A stretch of 64,000 bases of DNA from positions 186,001 through 250,000 of the forward strand of contig JALPQD010000248.1 of assembly GCA_023101885.1 (NCBI GenBank). The letters are read 5' to 3'. The DNA is from Typhlomys cinereus. Taxonomy: Eukaryota > Chordata > Mammalia > Rodentia > Platacanthomyidae. This document shows, piece by piece, positions 23,275 through 37,220 of the stretch (the first letter of the stretch is position 1; every line of letters starts with the position of its first letter). The translations under genes were made by a program, and so were the position numbers. The notes below the pieces were generated by a model. It made no database searches. It was not told the DNA's origin and worked only from the letters and a program-made list of their open reading frames with translations.

Positions 23275-24339
23275 ATCTTTCCCTTCTGTCGCCCTGGATA
23301 TACTTGTTTTTTTTTCTTCAAGCTTAAGTATCATTCTAACATTTTTTGAAGGCCTGGTTCGGTAGACATGTTAGCCTTCAAGTTGTCTTTGGGCTGGAAA
23401 ATTTTTCTTTCTCCCTCAATCATGATGGATAGATTTGCAGGGTATTATATCAGCCTGGGTTGACATTTTTGCTTATTCAATACTTGAGGTATGTCTTTCC
23501 CCCTCTTCTTGCTTTCACTGTTTCCATTGAGAAGTCATTTTTTTATTTTAATAGGTTTACCTTTAAAAGTGACTTGCTTTTTTTTCCCTTGAAGGTCTCA
23601 GCACCATTTCTTTGTCTTGAATGTGGAGTGTTTTAACTATTATTTGCCATGGCGAGTTTCTATTTTGGTAGTATCTGTTTGGGGTGTGGAGTGCCTCTTG
23701 TATATGGATGGACCTCTCTTTTTTTAGATGACGAAAGTTTTCCTTGATGATAGTTTGAAAAATTTCTTCAGATGTGGTATTTTGGGATTCTTTCTCTTGT
23801 ATTCCATGAATATGCATGTTAGGTTTCTTCAGGGTGTCTGATATCTCCTGAATATTTCTCTCAATATCTTTTTGGCTTTAACAACCTCTTCCATTAAGCT
23901 GGTTAATACTCCCACTTTGTCTTCAAGATCTAAAATTCTGTTTTCTGCTTCGTTTGTGTTGCTGATAAGACTGTCTGTTGAGTTCTGGGTTGAAGGTAAC
24001 TTGTCTTTTAGTTCAGTTTTAAACTGTGCTTGAGTCTGTTTTAATTGCTCTATGCCTGTTTTTGTTTCTTGAACTGTTTTTCTAAACTCCTCCAAGTGCC
24101 TGTTGTGTTCCCCTTCAAAGTGGTTGATGCGTTATTTAACATCTCCTGGATTTCCTCTTTCATATTATTGATCATGGTAATGATCATGCTTTGAAAGTCA
24201 TTATCTTGGGTCAGGCTTTCTTGGCTATTTTCTGTGGATTTGTTCTGGTTGGAGTCTATAATTATGCGTTTAATTCTTTCAGTGGGAGATTTGTTTTCTT
24301 GGTTTTGTTTCTCATGGATTTATACTTTGACTTGAGCAT
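23275..24339 (-). pseudogene. L1 ORF1 pseudogene, copy 2
   Basis: ORF1 encodes a trimeric RNA-binding chaperone. Recognisable pieces are 23829-24095 (coiled-coil region, KTGIEQLKQTQAQFKTELK) and 23563-23817 (RNA-recognition region, IHGIQEKESQNTT and TPNRYYQNRNSP). The start would be the ATG at 24337-24339 by comparison with copy 3. Frameshifts break the frame in both the coiled coil and the C-terminal domain. Confidence 0.8.
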
Positions 24340-24752
24340 TGTCGTTTTATCTCTTAAGACCTTCTTTCAACTTCTGCGTCTTTTTGACTGAACTGAATTA
24401 TTTGTATCACTACTCTTGGGAAGTTATTACTAGTGTTTGCCTTGGTGTGGGTCACTCTTGTTATTTCCTAGATGAGGCTTTTTGACAGTTAGTACGGGGG
24501 GTGTTTAGGGGGTGAATATTAGTATGGTACTTCACTTTCAGGATTTAGTTCTTTGGTGATATATGAGAGTGAGTGGTGTAGTCCCTGAAGTTGTACATGT
24601 TTTGGCGGTGGCTATATGGAAAAGCTATTCTACAGTAACTAATAATTGAAAGTAACAGGATGGTAAAAATGGGGGTTTACTTATCTTTGCATTGTATGCA
24701 AAGAATGTCTCCAATGTGATAGGATGAATTTAGCAGATTTCAGAAGTGTGGC

Positions 24753-25133
24753 TTTTACTTTGCATGCCCTGAGCAAAGTCCCACACACTACTGACCCCAC
24801 AAAGTCTAGCATTTGCTAAAGGCACCAAGATCCTTGGAGGCAAGGAATTGACAGCAATAGTAGTGTTCCTATGCTTAAGGGGAACACAGGAAAGGGTTCA
24901 GGGAAATGCCACTGGGTCCTTGTATGTCATCAGAGAGGAGGGCCCAGAGGAGAGTCTAGCATGCACATTAAAGGATTCTCCGGGGTTTGGGAGGGGAGGT
25001 ACTGGGGAATGGGGAGAGAGGGGTGAAGGGAGGGAGAGCAGGGGGGTCGGGGGGAGGAGGAGGGAGAGAGGGAACTGGTGTACCTATTAAGTTTGTATGA
25101 GCGGAAATAATAATAAAAAATGTTAAAAAAAAA
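24753..25133 (+). mobile_element. 5'-truncated L1 3' end nested in the 5' UTR of L1 copy 2
   Basis: Plus-strand L1 3' UTR: 'tttgcatgccctgagcaaag...', a purine-rich tract (25000-25075) and the tail 'gtttgtatgagcggaaataataataaaa'. The target duplication is 'agaagtgtggc', at 24742-24752 and again at 25133-25143, one copy on each side. It is opposite in strand to its host L1. Confidence 0.9.
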
Positions 25134-25300
25134 GAAGTGTGGCCTTTGTACCCTAGATCTTTGCTTGGGTGTTCTTTGGACTGTTCTGATGAGCATTGTG
25201 TCTTTGCTGGACTGTGCGACCCAGGCAGGTGGGGAATGGGCACTAGAAATGAGACAGGGCACTAGAAATGAGAAAAGGGACTAGAAATAAGAAAATATGG

Positions 25301-27154
25301 GGGTCTAGTAGTAAGAATGAAAAATAACACAAATTCATTGTGTGTAAGTATTAAATGTCAAAGGATAAAAAATATAATCAAAATACAAGAAATGATAAAA
25401 ACAGCAGATTAATTGCTAAGAACGGAAATTAAAGAAATCATTAGTACAGACAAAAGTTCTTTAAAAATAGGAGTGGTTTAAAATGTAGTCTGTATATTTC
25501 TTTTTTCTTCTTCAACCTACAACGTTGGAATGTCCTTAGAGAATTAGTCGACCAATATAAGCCAGTTATTCTAATTATGAGCTTAGTGAATCGAGATACC
25601 AGTGTCATGAAATAGTCACCAAAAAACCTGCTCTACTCCAGGTGCTTTATGATTCTAGGAAGTTTTGTTTTCTACAAATATTTCCTCTTTCATGGTCCTC
25701 TTTTAAAGGAAGCTCCTATCTGCTCCTGCATTCATGCCACTTCTGAGAATAGAGTCAGATGTCTCATTGCTGAACAACATGGGGTAGAATTTTCTCCTAC
25801 CTTTTTTCTTATTACCCAGAAGAGAAGCATTGCATCCAAGTAAGTTCAGACTGAACTGCAAATGCAGGAAGGGCATGCAGAGGCATTTTTCCTTCCATAG
25901 AAGTACATATATGACAGTTTGGCTGAGTCATTGTTTAATATTCTAGGTTCCATGTGATCCAAAAATAACCTGATTCAAAATTTCCTTCCATCTCCCTTGT
26001 TTTTACTTCCCATAGGTAGCCAAACCAAAATAAAAGCAAATGTGTCCTCATAAACTGTTTTAGAACCACTGAGCAAGAAGCATGAAGATGAGGATTTTAA
26101 GGTGGACTATATCCTTTCCAGACATGATGAACTACATCTGAGAGCTTCCTAATTTCCAGACAATGAGCAAAATGCCTTGTGTAGCTGCATATTCTCACAT
26201 TTCAGTCACATAAAATGGTTCAATTTAATAGAATATTCAGGAAAAGAAGAGTTACCTTTCTAATAAATCCATCTGAAGTGTTTCATGGGAATGAATGAAT
26301 GTTTATGATCAGTCTGGAAAAAGACCCACACCATCACACCAGAAGGGACCTGGAAGGCTTTCTGTTTCATGTGGGGAGCAGCTGCAAAGTGGAAGATAAA
26401 GTCATATCATATAACACATTTGCATATACTACCATACTGGACTGAAGATGTGGCCTTAGGCAAACCCAGCCTGTCTCAAAACCAGAGCATGGACATGACT
26501 AGGGGAATTTCATGTCTGCCTCATTTTCCAATTAAGTTTGGTTTTTCACCTCCCTTCAAACTGTATTGACTGCTGCATAGAAATTCACAACCTCCTTTTT
26601 CCCAAGACTTAAAACATGCTGATGTAGAATTTTAAATTTTGTTTGTCTATAAAAATAAACACACTTGAGACAAACAGCTACTACTAGCTTCCATTCCAAC
26701 TACAAATCCTCTCAACCCCATTTTTTCTGAGTCTGTCTTTCTCTGTGTCTACATTTTTGCATTGATTCAGTTGAGCAACACCATGGGGGGTACAGAATCT
26801 TCACAATCTAGTGGTCATTTCTTTCTTCATGTCCCAAGGAAGAGACTTCTTTCCATCCACACTCCACCTTTAGGAGTCCCTGGCAGATGAAAGAATGGGA
26901 CAGCAGGAAGAATCAGTGCACTGCTTTAGGAAAAGATTCATAAGTCAGAGGCGAAGAAGCAAGAAGCAGTTTGCACCTGACAAATCAAACAGGTTGGACT
27001 TAGTCTATTAATGATACTTTCTGCAGCATTCAGGATCCTTTATCATGCTTGAAATGACATGCACATAACTTGATATTTCTAATAAGGAAAATTGGCAGAG
27101 TTTACAAATGTATCTACCTTGTATCTGCTAGTTAATACTTCCTGATCTCTTCAT
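25301..27154. other. Intergenic DNA between two L1s
   Basis: No gene or repeat that I can name. Short frames (25649-25843, 26369-26569) have no recognisable features. Confidence 0.5.
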
Positions 27155-28212
27155 AAATTGCATATTTTTCTTTTTTTTACATTTTTATTATTATTTCCGC
27201 TCATAAAAACTTAATAGGTGGACCAGTTCCCTCCCCCCTCCTCCTCCCCCTGAACCCCCTGCTCCCCTTCCCTCCCTCTCTCCCCATCTCCCAGTGCCTC
27301 CCCCCCAATTCCCAGAGAGTCCTTTATTGTGTATGCCTAACTCTCCTCTTGGTCCTCCTCTCTGATGATGTACAAGGACCCAGTGGCATTTCCTGGCATT
27401 TCCCTGAACCCTTTCTCGTGTTCCCCTTAAGCATAGGAACACTACTGGGGCTGTCAATCCCTTGTCTCCAAGGATCTTGGTGCCTTTAGCAGATGCTAGA
27501 CTTTGTGAGGTCAATAGTGTGTTGGACATTGCGCAGGGCATGCAAAGTCCTATTATGATTGCTTCAGCCCTAACTAGTATACAGTATCTTACATATCATT
27601 GCTCCTCCCATCCTTTTGCTCTTACAATCTTACCGCCCCCTCTTCCGCAAATGTCCCTGAGCTTCAGGATGGGAGGAGATTAGGCTGGCTTAGTTCTATG
27701 TGGTTGATATAGAGTCTCTAAAGTTCTGGATTGTGGTTTGTTGATTTTCTTTTGCAGTTTTGCTGCTCCTGCAATGCCCTTCACTCCATCCTGATGGGCA
27801 CTGTATGTCACCCCCTGGTCAGAGACAAAAAACTGTTAAACTGGAGTCTTGTTATAATAGCACATTCAAGGATAGATGTAATAAAAGCAGGAAACCTCGG
27901 TGAGGGAGAGGTCAGTCACCCATTTGCAAATGATCACCTTTCATCTGCCAGACTATATGCCCTCCCCTTCTGGTGAGATCATACCCCCTCAGTTGTACAT
28001 GATCAGGAACTAACGTCTGTGAACTTAACCAGGTGTCACATTACTTACTTGCATTCTTTGGAGGCCGATTTTCTCTGCTGTAACATGTTACCCTCTATCC
28101 TTGTGTCTGGTGTGGCCCTCCAACCCCATCCCTCCTGTTCACAATCCTTGCAATTACTACATTATATTGGTTTACCTTTGAGTGTCTCAGGGTGGGCTGG
28201 GTGAGTTTGGTA

Positions 28213-31200
28213 CTAGGAGCCACCTATTAGGGAGTACATACGGCGTTTACCTTTCTGGGTTTGGGATACTTCACTTAATATAATTGTTTCTAATGACATC
28301 CATTTCCCAGCAAATTCCAGTAATTCATCATTTTTGATGGCTGAGTAGTACTCCATTGTATAGATGTACCACAGTTTCCTTATCCACTCATCAACTGTTG
28401 GACATTTAGGTTGATTCCATGACTTTGCTATTATAAACAGTGCTGCTATGAACATGGTCATGTTTGTGCTATCGAGGCGAACCTCTGCTGCATGGGGGGT
28501 TATTCCAAAAAGTGGAATAGCAGGGTCATATGGAATTTCAATCTTTAATTTGTTTAAGAATCTCCAGACGGCTCGCCAGAGTGGCTGTATGAGCCTGCAT
28601 TCCCACCAGCAATGTAGCAGAGTTCCCCTCTCTCCACATCCTCTCCAGCACTTGTCGTTGTTTGTATTGTGGATTTTTGCCATCCTGACCGGGGTGAGAT
28701 GATATCTCAGGGAGGGTTTGATTTGCATTTCCCTGATGGCTGAAGAAGTGGAGCATTTTTTAAGATATTTGTTAGACATTTTAATTTCATCTCTGGTAAA
28801 ATTTCTTTTAAGTTCCAGGGCCCATTTTTTAATTGGGCCATTGGTTTCCTTGGAGTTTAGTTTTCTAAGTTCTTTGTGCACTCTGGACAGTAGAGCTCTA
28901 TCAGATATGTGGTTAGTGAAGATTTTCTCCCATTCTGTGGGTTGCCTTTGGGCTCGTGTTACAATCTCTTTATCTGAACAGGAGCTCTTTAATTTCACAA
29001 GATCCCAACTGTTGAGAGTTGGTAGCAGTGACTGTGCCATTGGATGTCTGTTTAGGAAATGTTGACCTAGTCCAATCTGCTCAAGGGAGTTCCCTATCCT
29101 TTCAAATATGATTTTTATAGTCTCTAGCCTGATATCAAGGTCCTTGATCCATTTGGAATTAAGTCTTGTACATGGTGACAAGTACGGTTCCAGCTTTAAT
29201 CTTCTGCATGTGGAGATGCAGTTTTGCCAGCACCATTTGTTGAAGATGCTGTTCTTTTTCCATTGGATTCTTTGGGCCCCTTTGTCAAAGATCAAAGGGC
29301 TGTATTTTTGTGGGCTTATATCTGGGTTTTCAACCATTATCCATTGATCTGTGTGTATATTTTGGATCCAGTACCAGGCTGTTTTTTATAACTATGGATT
29401 TGTAGTATAGACTAAGATTTGGTATGGTAATACCTCCAGCAGTGTTTTTGTTACTCAGGATTGTCTTTGCTGTCCTGGGTATTTTGTGCCTCCACATGAA
29501 TTTTGAGATTATTTGGTCAACTTCTTTAAAGAATTGCTTTGGGATTTTAATTGGTATAGCATTCAATTTGTATATTGCCTTTGGTAGGATGGCAACTTTT
29601 TTACAATGTTGATTCTGCCGATCCAGGGACATGGGAGGTCTTTCCACCTTCTGGTGTCTTCTGCAATTTCTTTCTTCAGGGTTTTAAAGTTTTCATTGTA
29701 AAGGTCTTTTACCTCCCTGGTTAGGTTTATACTAAGGTATTTCATTTTTTTAGGGGTTACAGTAAATGGGATTGTTTCTCTCAAGGCTTTTTCACTTCTT
29801 TCATTCTGGGCATATAGGAAGGCCTCTGAGTTTTGCACAGTTATTTTGTATCCTAAGACCCTGCTGAACTTGTCAATTAGTTCCAGGAGCTTCCTGGTGG
29901 AGTTTTTGGGATCCCTCAGGTATAAGATCATGTCATCTGCAAATAGGAATAGCTTGACTTCTTCCTTGCCGATTTGAATCCCTTTTATGTCTCTTTCTTG
30001 TCTTATGGCTTCAGCTAAGACTTCAAGTACAATATTGAATAGAAGTGGTGAGAGTGAACAGCCTTGTCTAGTTCCTGATCGAAGTGGGAATGCTTCCAAT
30101 TGTTCCCCATTGAGCATAATCCTTGCTGTGGGCTTATTGTATACAGTTTTTATTATATTGATAAAGGTTCCTTCCATTCCTACTGTCTCTAGTGTTTTGA
30201 TCATAAAAGGCTGTTGGAATTTGTCAATGGCTTTTTCTGCATCTATCGAGAGTGTCATGTGGTCTTGGTCTTTGGACTGGTTTACATGATGAATTACATT
30301 TATTGATTTTCGTATGTTGAACCAACCTTGTGTGCCGGGGATGAAGCCTACTTGGTCCCCGTGAATGATCTTTTTGATATGTTTTTGAATCCGATTTGCT
30401 AAGACTTTGTTGAGAATCTTTGCGTCTGTGTTCATCAGAGAGATCGGCCTGTAGTTTTCTTTTTTAAGTGAGTCTTTATTAGGTTTTGGGATTAAAACGA
30501 TATTAGCTTCATAGAAGGAATTTGGTAGTGTTCCTTCCTTTGCTATTTGATGGTACAGTTTAAAGAGTATTGGTGTTATTAACTCCCTAAATGTGTGGTA
30601 GAATTCTGTGCTGAATCCATGTGGTCCAGGACATTTTTTGGTGGGAAGATTTGAGATTACTTCTTCAATTTCCTTATATGTTATAGGGCTATTTATGTAA
30701 TTCACAACTTCCTTATTCAATTTAAGTATGTTGTGTTTACTTAGAAATTCATCCATCTCTTTTGTGTTGTCAAACATCACAGAGTATAAGTTTTTGAAAT
30801 ATGATGTTATAATTCTCTGGATTTCTTGGGTATCAGTAGTGATAACTCCATGTTCATTTCTAATTTTGTTAATTTGGGTTTTCTCTCTCTTGCTTTTGGG
30901 TAATTTATCTAGGGGTGTATCAATGTTATTGATTTTTTCAAAGAATCAGGTTTTTGACTGGTTGATCTTTTTTTTATCATTTTCTTAGTCTTGATTTTAG
31001 ATATTTCTCCCCTTATTTTGCTAATCTCCTCTCTTCTACTACTTTTGGGATCAGATTGCTCAAGTTTCTCTAAAGCCTTAAGCTGCATCCTTAAGTTATT
31101 TATTCCTGATGTTTCCATTTTTTTGATGTAGGCACTAAGAGCTATGAACTTACCTCTTAGAACAGCTTTCATTGTGTCCCAGAGATTTTGGGAAGTTGTA

Positions 31201-32036
31201 TTTTCATTATCGTTCACTTTCAGGAAATCTTGAATTTCCTTTTTAATTTCTTCCTGAATCCAGTTCTCATTCAGCATCATATTGTTAAGTTTCCAGGAGT
31301 TAGTGTATTTTCTTGTTTGGTGTGTTGTGGATGTCCAGCTTTAGGCCGTGGTGGTCTTATAGGGCACAGGTTAGAATTTCAACATTTTTGTATATGTGTA
31401 GATTCGTTTTGTGGCCCAATATGTGATCTATTTTGGAAAAAGTTCCGTGTGCTGCTGAGAAAAATGTGTATTCTTTTGTGCGTGGGTGAAAAGTTCGATA
31501 GAGATCTGTAAGGTCCATTTCTTTAAGGGTTTGATTAAGTTCCAAAGTGTCTCTGATAAGCTTTTGACCTGTTGATCTATCCCATGTTGAGAGGGCGGTG
31601 TTGAAATCCCCAAGAATTATCGTTTGGGGGTTGATTTCTTGCTTTAGGCGCTATAGGGTTTTCTTAATGAATGTGCACCCATATTGGGTGCATATATGTT
31701 CAATATTGTGAAGTCTTCCTGGTGAATTGTACCTGTGACTAAAATGTAGTATTCATCTGTGTCTCTTATGATTTTCTTTGGCTTGAAGTCCACTTTGTCT
31801 GAAAGCATAATTGCTACTCCTGCCTGTTTCCTGGTTCCATTAGCTTGCAAGATTTTGGACCAGCCTTTCATTCTTAGGATTTGTCTGTCTTTTGTGGTGA
31901 GATGAATTTCCTGAAGGCAGCAGATTGTCGGATTGTGGTTTTTAATCCAAATTTGTAATCTGTGTCTCTTAATTGGCGAGTTAATAACATTGACATTTAA
32001 TGTTATAACGGAAAAATTATTTTTAATTCTGGACAT
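28213..32036 (-). pseudogene. L1 ORF2 pseudogene, copy 3
   Basis: Covers about 1275 codons, the usual ORF2 size. Start ATG at 32034-32036 (MSRIKNNFSVITLNVN). The endonuclease part is at 31644-32036 (CLQEIHL with the catalytic glutamate) and 31357-31545. The reverse transcriptase core is in a 405-codon open piece at 29563-30780, with [23 protein letters not shown] and an intact FADD box. The C-terminal part at 28213-29337 (374 codons) includes KIEIPYDPAIPLFGI and IYTMEYYSAIKNDE and ends SLIGGS-stop. Frameshifts fall near 29560-29640, 30780-30910, 31280-31360 and 31545-31690. Confidence 0.92.
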
Positions 32037-32093
32037 TTTTTATGTTTAGTAGACTTTGTAAGCATGTTGTTTCATATTTATGTTTTGGTGGTA

Positions 32094-33157
32094 TTATACT
32101 TCCCTTCTGTCCTCCTGGTTATGCTTGTTCTTTTCTTCAAGCTTGAGTATCTTTTCTAGGATTTTTTGAAGGCCTGGTTTGGTAGACATGTATCCCTTCA
32201 AGTTGTCTTTGTGCTGGAAAACTTTTCTTTCTCCCTCAATCATGACAAATAGTTTTGCTCGGTATATCAGTCTGGGTTGGCATTTTTGCTCATTTAATAC
32301 TTGAAGTATGTCTCTCCAAGCTCTTCTTCCTTTTACTGTTTCCATTGAGTAGTCATTTGTTATTCTAATAGGTTTACCTTTAAAAGTGACTTGTTTTTTT
32401 TCTCTTGAAGCTCTCAGCACCTTTTCTTTGTCTTGAATGTGGAGTGTTTTGACTATTATTTGCTGTGGCGATTTTCTATTTTGGTCATATCTGTTTGGAG
32501 TGCGAAATGCCTCTTGTATTTGGATAGGCCTCTCATTCTTTAGTTGTGGGAAGTTTTCATTTATGATGAATTGAAATATTTCCTCCGGTGTGGTATTTTG
32601 GGATTCTTGTTCTGGTATTCCATGAATGCGCATGTTAGGCTTCTTCAGGGTGTCCCATATCTCTTGAATGTTCCTCTCCAGTATCTTTTTGGCTTTAACA
32701 ATCTCTTCCATTGAGCTGGTTAATTCTCCCACTTTGTCTTCAAGATCTGAAATTCTATTTTCTGTCTCATTTGTTCAGCTGATAAGACTCTCTGTTGAGT
32801 TTTGGGTTGAAGATAACTTGTCTTTAGTTCAATTTTAAACTCTGCCTGAGACTGTTTTAATTGCTCTATACCTATTTTTGTTTCTTGAACTGATTTTCTC
32901 AACTCCTCCAAGTGCCTGTTGTGTTCCTGTTCAAAGTGGTATATACGGTTGTTTAACTCTTCTCGGATTTCCTCTTTCATAGTATTAATCATGGTAATGA
33001 TCATACTCTGAAAGTCGTTATGTTGGTTCTGGCTTTCATGGCTATTTTCTGTGGATTTGTTCTGGTCGGAATCCCTCATTATGGGATTGATTCTTTTGGC
33101 AGGAGATTGGTCTTCCTGGGTTTTGTTTCTCGTGGATCTGCACTTTGACTTGTACAT
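32094..33157 (-). pseudogene. L1 ORF1 pseudogene, copy 3
   Basis: About 354 codons, a normal ORF1 size. The N-terminal piece is 32720-33157 (basic start MYKSKCRSTRN, then a coiled coil with EELNNRIYHFEQEHNRHLEEL). The C-terminal piece is 32094-32732 (RNA-recognition region with IHGIPEQESQNTT, then FRTPNRYDQNRKSP and QIIVKTLHIQDKEKVLRA). One- or two-base changes around 32770-32830 break the frame in the middle of the coiled coil; otherwise it is well preserved. ORF1 lies 57 bp upstream of ORF2, as is usual for L1. Confidence 0.9.
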
Positions 33158-33760
33158 TGTTGTTTTGTTTTTTAGGACCTTTCAGTTTCTGTGTGTTTTT
33201 CACTGAATCGACGTAGTTGGTATTGTTACACTTGCCAGTTATTACTAGTGCTTGCCTTGGATTGGGTAAGTTTGTGTATTGTTACATTATATCCTAGATG
33301 AGGCTACTAGGCCATTAGTAAGTCAGTTAAGTCCAGTTATGTTAGGGGGGGGAAGGGGTGGGGGTGGGATGAATATTATTTTGGTAGTGCACTTTTACGA
33401 TTTAGTATCTTGGTGAAATGTGGGGGTGAGTGGTGTACTCCCTAGAGTTGTATGTTGTGGGGTGGCTGTATAAGAAAGTTGATCTACAGCATTGATAGTT
33501 TAAAGGATCAGTAAAGTGAAAAGAAAAAGTTTACTTATGTTTGGGTTGGATGAGAAGAATCTCGCCCACGTGATATACTGATTGTAGTGGAGTCCAGATG
33601 TATGGCCTGTGTTCCCTTTGTTCCTTAGAATTTTGCTTGAGTTTCCTTTGGGCTCTATTGAATTCTGAGTAGCAGTGTGTCTTCCGTGGACCACGTGCAT
33701 AGGTCCCCGGTGGCCCAGAGAGGCAGAGGGTCTGATGATGATGGCAGAATTCTTCAATTT

Positions 33761-34058
33761 GGGCAGCTGGTGGGGCGGAGCTGCACTGAGGGGGCTGGGG
33801 TTGTCCGGGCCCTGGCGCAGGCCAAGCTGCAGTCGGCCTGGGTGCTCACCGCCAGAACGCGTGGAGCTCCGGGGTGGTAGGGCAGGGCTGGGTTCTCTCT
33901 CTCACTCACCTTGGGCAGCTGGCGGGGGCGGGGCGGGCGGCGCGGCGCAGAGGGGGCCTGGGGTCGTTCGGGCCGCGGCGCAGGCCAAGCCGGAGTCGTC
34001 CTGGGTGCTCGCCACTGGGACACGTGGGGCTCCAGGGTGGTAGGGCAGGGCTGGGCTC
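33761..34058 (-). promoter_or_regulatory. Two tandem 152-bp GC-rich L1 promoter monomers
   Basis: 'gggcagctgg' recurs at 33761 and 33913, and the 140 bp after each copy align throughout ('gcgcaggccaagc', 'cctgggtgctc', 'gtggtagggcagggctgg'). The second unit is cut by the insertion end at 34058. It is very rich in CpG compared with the AT-rich window. The position at the L1 5' end and the tandem layout match the promoter monomers known from mouse and rat L1s, which are about 200 bp. Confidence 0.75.
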
Positions 34059-34075
34059 AAATTGCATATTTTTCT

Positions 34076-34404
34076 GAGGAGGAACATAAACATTGATTTA
34101 ACCACACTTTTATAATCTGACTACTATGTATGCATTAAAGCAGATGCTTAGTGTCTTTGGGACTCAGCATTATCTTTAGAAGTGATTTCTTTTTGAAAAA
34201 TTTCTATGAGTAAGGACTAATGAGATAATGGGGTACCAAAGGGTTTGTTTGATATGAGAGTATATTTAAAAATTTAAAAAATGTTTAGATATTTTGAATA
34301 ATGATAATCTATCTCATTAGAATATTCAGAGACCTAAGCCATCATCCCACAATTTTGTCAGTTTTTAATTAAACCTTTTTATTATATGTGTGCCCTAGTG
34401 CATT
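34076..34404. other. Intergenic DNA between L1 copy 3 and the hnRNP A1 retrocopy
   Basis: AT-rich, with no feature recognised. Confidence 0.6.
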
Positions 34405-34419
34405 TAATGTGTGATTCTT

Positions 34420-36925
<2,506 letters not shown>

Positions 36926-36929
36926 TAGT

Positions 36930-37152
36930 GATCTTATGCTTAAGGGGAACAAGAGAAAGGGCTTATGGAAATGCCACTGGGTCCTTATATGTCATCGGAG
37001 AGGAGGACCCAGTGGAGAGTTAGGCGTACACAATAAAGGACTCTCTGGGAATTGGGGGGGAGGCACTGGGGGAAGGGGAGGGGGAGGAGGGGGGAGGGAG
37101 GGAACTGGTAAAAAATTTTAAAATGTATAATTAAATTTTTAATATAAAAAAG
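36930..37152 (+). mobile_element. Very short L1 3' end
   Basis: Plus-strand L1 3' UTR from 'gcttaaggggaacaagagaaag' through the purine/G-rich tract (37048-37105) to 'gaactggta' and an A-rich tail. It lies 70 bp upstream of the OR pseudogene. The target duplication is not clear. Confidence 0.8.
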
Positions 37153-37220
37153 TGCTGCATCCCATTAGTTTGCTTCACTTTTGTTCATTGAAATTTCTTT
37201 TAAAAAAGGCTTTGTAGGAA

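Larger units (their letters stand above)
18437..25300 (-). mobile_element. Near-complete L1 with a nested L1 insertion (copy 2)
   Basis: Minus-strand L1: A-rich tail and polypurine 3' UTR (18437-18560), 3' UTR to about 19430, ORF2 (19434-23215), ORF1 (about 23275-24339), and 5' UTR from 24340, interrupted at 24753-25133 by another L1 end. The 5' UTR resumes at 25134 and fades about 25240-25300. No GC-rich monomers like those of copy 3 are seen, and no target duplication was found, so the exact 5' end is open. A short 20-bp-period repeat around 'actagaaatgagaa' (about 25239-25300) sits at this edge. Confidence 0.85.
27172..34058 (-). mobile_element. Complete 6.9-kb L1 with perfect 17-bp target duplication (copy 3)
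   Basis: Minus-strand full-length L1. In L1 order: two GC-rich 5' monomers (34058 down to 33761), 5' UTR, ORF1 (33157-32094), a short spacer, ORF2 (32036-28213), 3' UTR with polypurine tract (27225-27320) and an A-rich tail at 27172-27200. The flanking duplication 'aaattgcatatttttct' is identical at 27155-27171 and 34059-34075. Complete length and identical duplications mark it as the youngest long L1 here, yet both ORFs carry frameshifts, so it is not autonomous. Confidence 0.95.

Noticed and set aside
28448..29065. Plus-strand frames such as 28718-29065 that recur at 19939, 13370 and 63366
   Set aside because: They are antisense shadows of L1 ORF2; recurrence reflects the repeat, not a gene.
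33674..34105. Glycine/arginine/alanine-rich frames on both strands
   Set aside because: Chance frames in the GC-rich L1 promoter monomers.
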